Positions 6,329-6,411 of a DNA stretch of 6,411 bases are shown in pieces. Where the stretch lies: NCBI GenBank assembly GCA_023140905.1, contig JAGLKS010000292.1, positions 1 to 6,411 of the forward strand, given 5' to 3'. How positions within the stretch are numbered: position 1 is the stretch's first letter; the number at the start of each line of letters is the position of its first letter. Source of the DNA: Alphaproteobacteria bacterium (GTDB lineage Bacteria; Pseudomonadota; Alphaproteobacteria; Micavibrionales; Micavibrionaceae). The notes beneath the pieces were generated by a model. That model was given only the letters and a program-made list of their open reading frames with translations, did not search any database and was not told the origin of the DNA. The position numbers were made by a program, and so were the translations under genes.

Positions 6329-6411
6329 TCACTTTGATATCAAATCTAACCATTCTTTCTCCATAAGCGTTGACACTCCAAGACTCTTAGCTTTTTTGAG
6401 CTTAGATCCGG
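6329..6411 (-). CDS. ligA: NAD-dependent DNA ligase, C-terminal end of the BRCT domain (cut by window edge)
   Basis: The last 26 codons plus stop (TCA at 6329-6331 on the plus strand) of a gene entering from the right. The peptide GSKLKKAKSLGVSTLMEKEW followed by LDLISK matches the end of the C-terminal BRCT domain of bacterial LigA. There G-S-K-x-x-K-A-x-x-L-G-(V/I) precedes a final acidic-E-W/M-L-x-L-(I/L) helix. LigA seals nicks in replication and repair using NAD+. The catalytic domains are outside the window. Another BRCT-containing protein is possible, but LigA is by far the commonest bacterial carrier of this ending. It converges on the 78-residue gene, with the shared terminator between them. 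Confidence 0.8.
   Translation of the reverse strand, partial: GSKLKKAKSLGVSTLMEKEWLDLISK

Overview
The window looks like ordinary chromosomal DNA from an AT-rich alphaproteobacterium. The strongest evidence is a proton-translocating NAD(P) transhydrogenase encoded by three genes (pntAA, pntAB, pntB), the Rhodospirillum-type split, with dI and dIII sequences close to the R. rubrum proteins as I remember them. The alpha/beta hydrolase and the 78-residue protein also resemble alphaproteobacterial families. I cannot name a genus.

Layout. On the minus strand, 1-382 is the 5' end of a TolC-family outer-membrane efflux/secretion gene that runs off the left edge. It is divergent from a plus-strand EamA/DMT-type membrane transporter (688-1575). 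The roughly 305-bp AT-rich gap between them holds a good minus-strand promoter candidate and four exact copies of a 9-mer. The pnt cluster follows at 1668-4875 (pntAA, pntAB, pntB). Its internal gaps of 50 and 113 bp each carry a short inverted repeat. Next come a PldB-like serine hydrolase (4989-5990) and, 43 bp further on, a small conserved-type protein (6034-6270). A strong hairpin terminator with A- and T-tracts (6289-6321) separates this plus-strand group from a convergent minus-strand gene. Only the last 26 codons of that gene are present, and they read as the BRCT end of NAD-dependent DNA ligase (ligA).

How the genes work together. The three Pnt proteins should assemble into one inner-membrane complex. 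dI (PntAA) binds NAD(H), dII (PntAB plus the N-terminal part of PntB) carries protons, and dIII (C-terminal part of PntB) binds NADP(H), so the proton-motive force drives NADPH formation. I see no functional link between transhydrogenase and the flanking TolC, DMT, hydrolase or ligase genes.

Nothing here forms a convincing new system. The points most worth checking are the lysine/glutamate-rich tail of PntAA with its in-frame A-AAA-AAG tract, the four TAAAAAACA copies in the tolC leader, the structured gaps inside the pnt cluster, and the uncharacterised 78-residue partner of the hydrolase.
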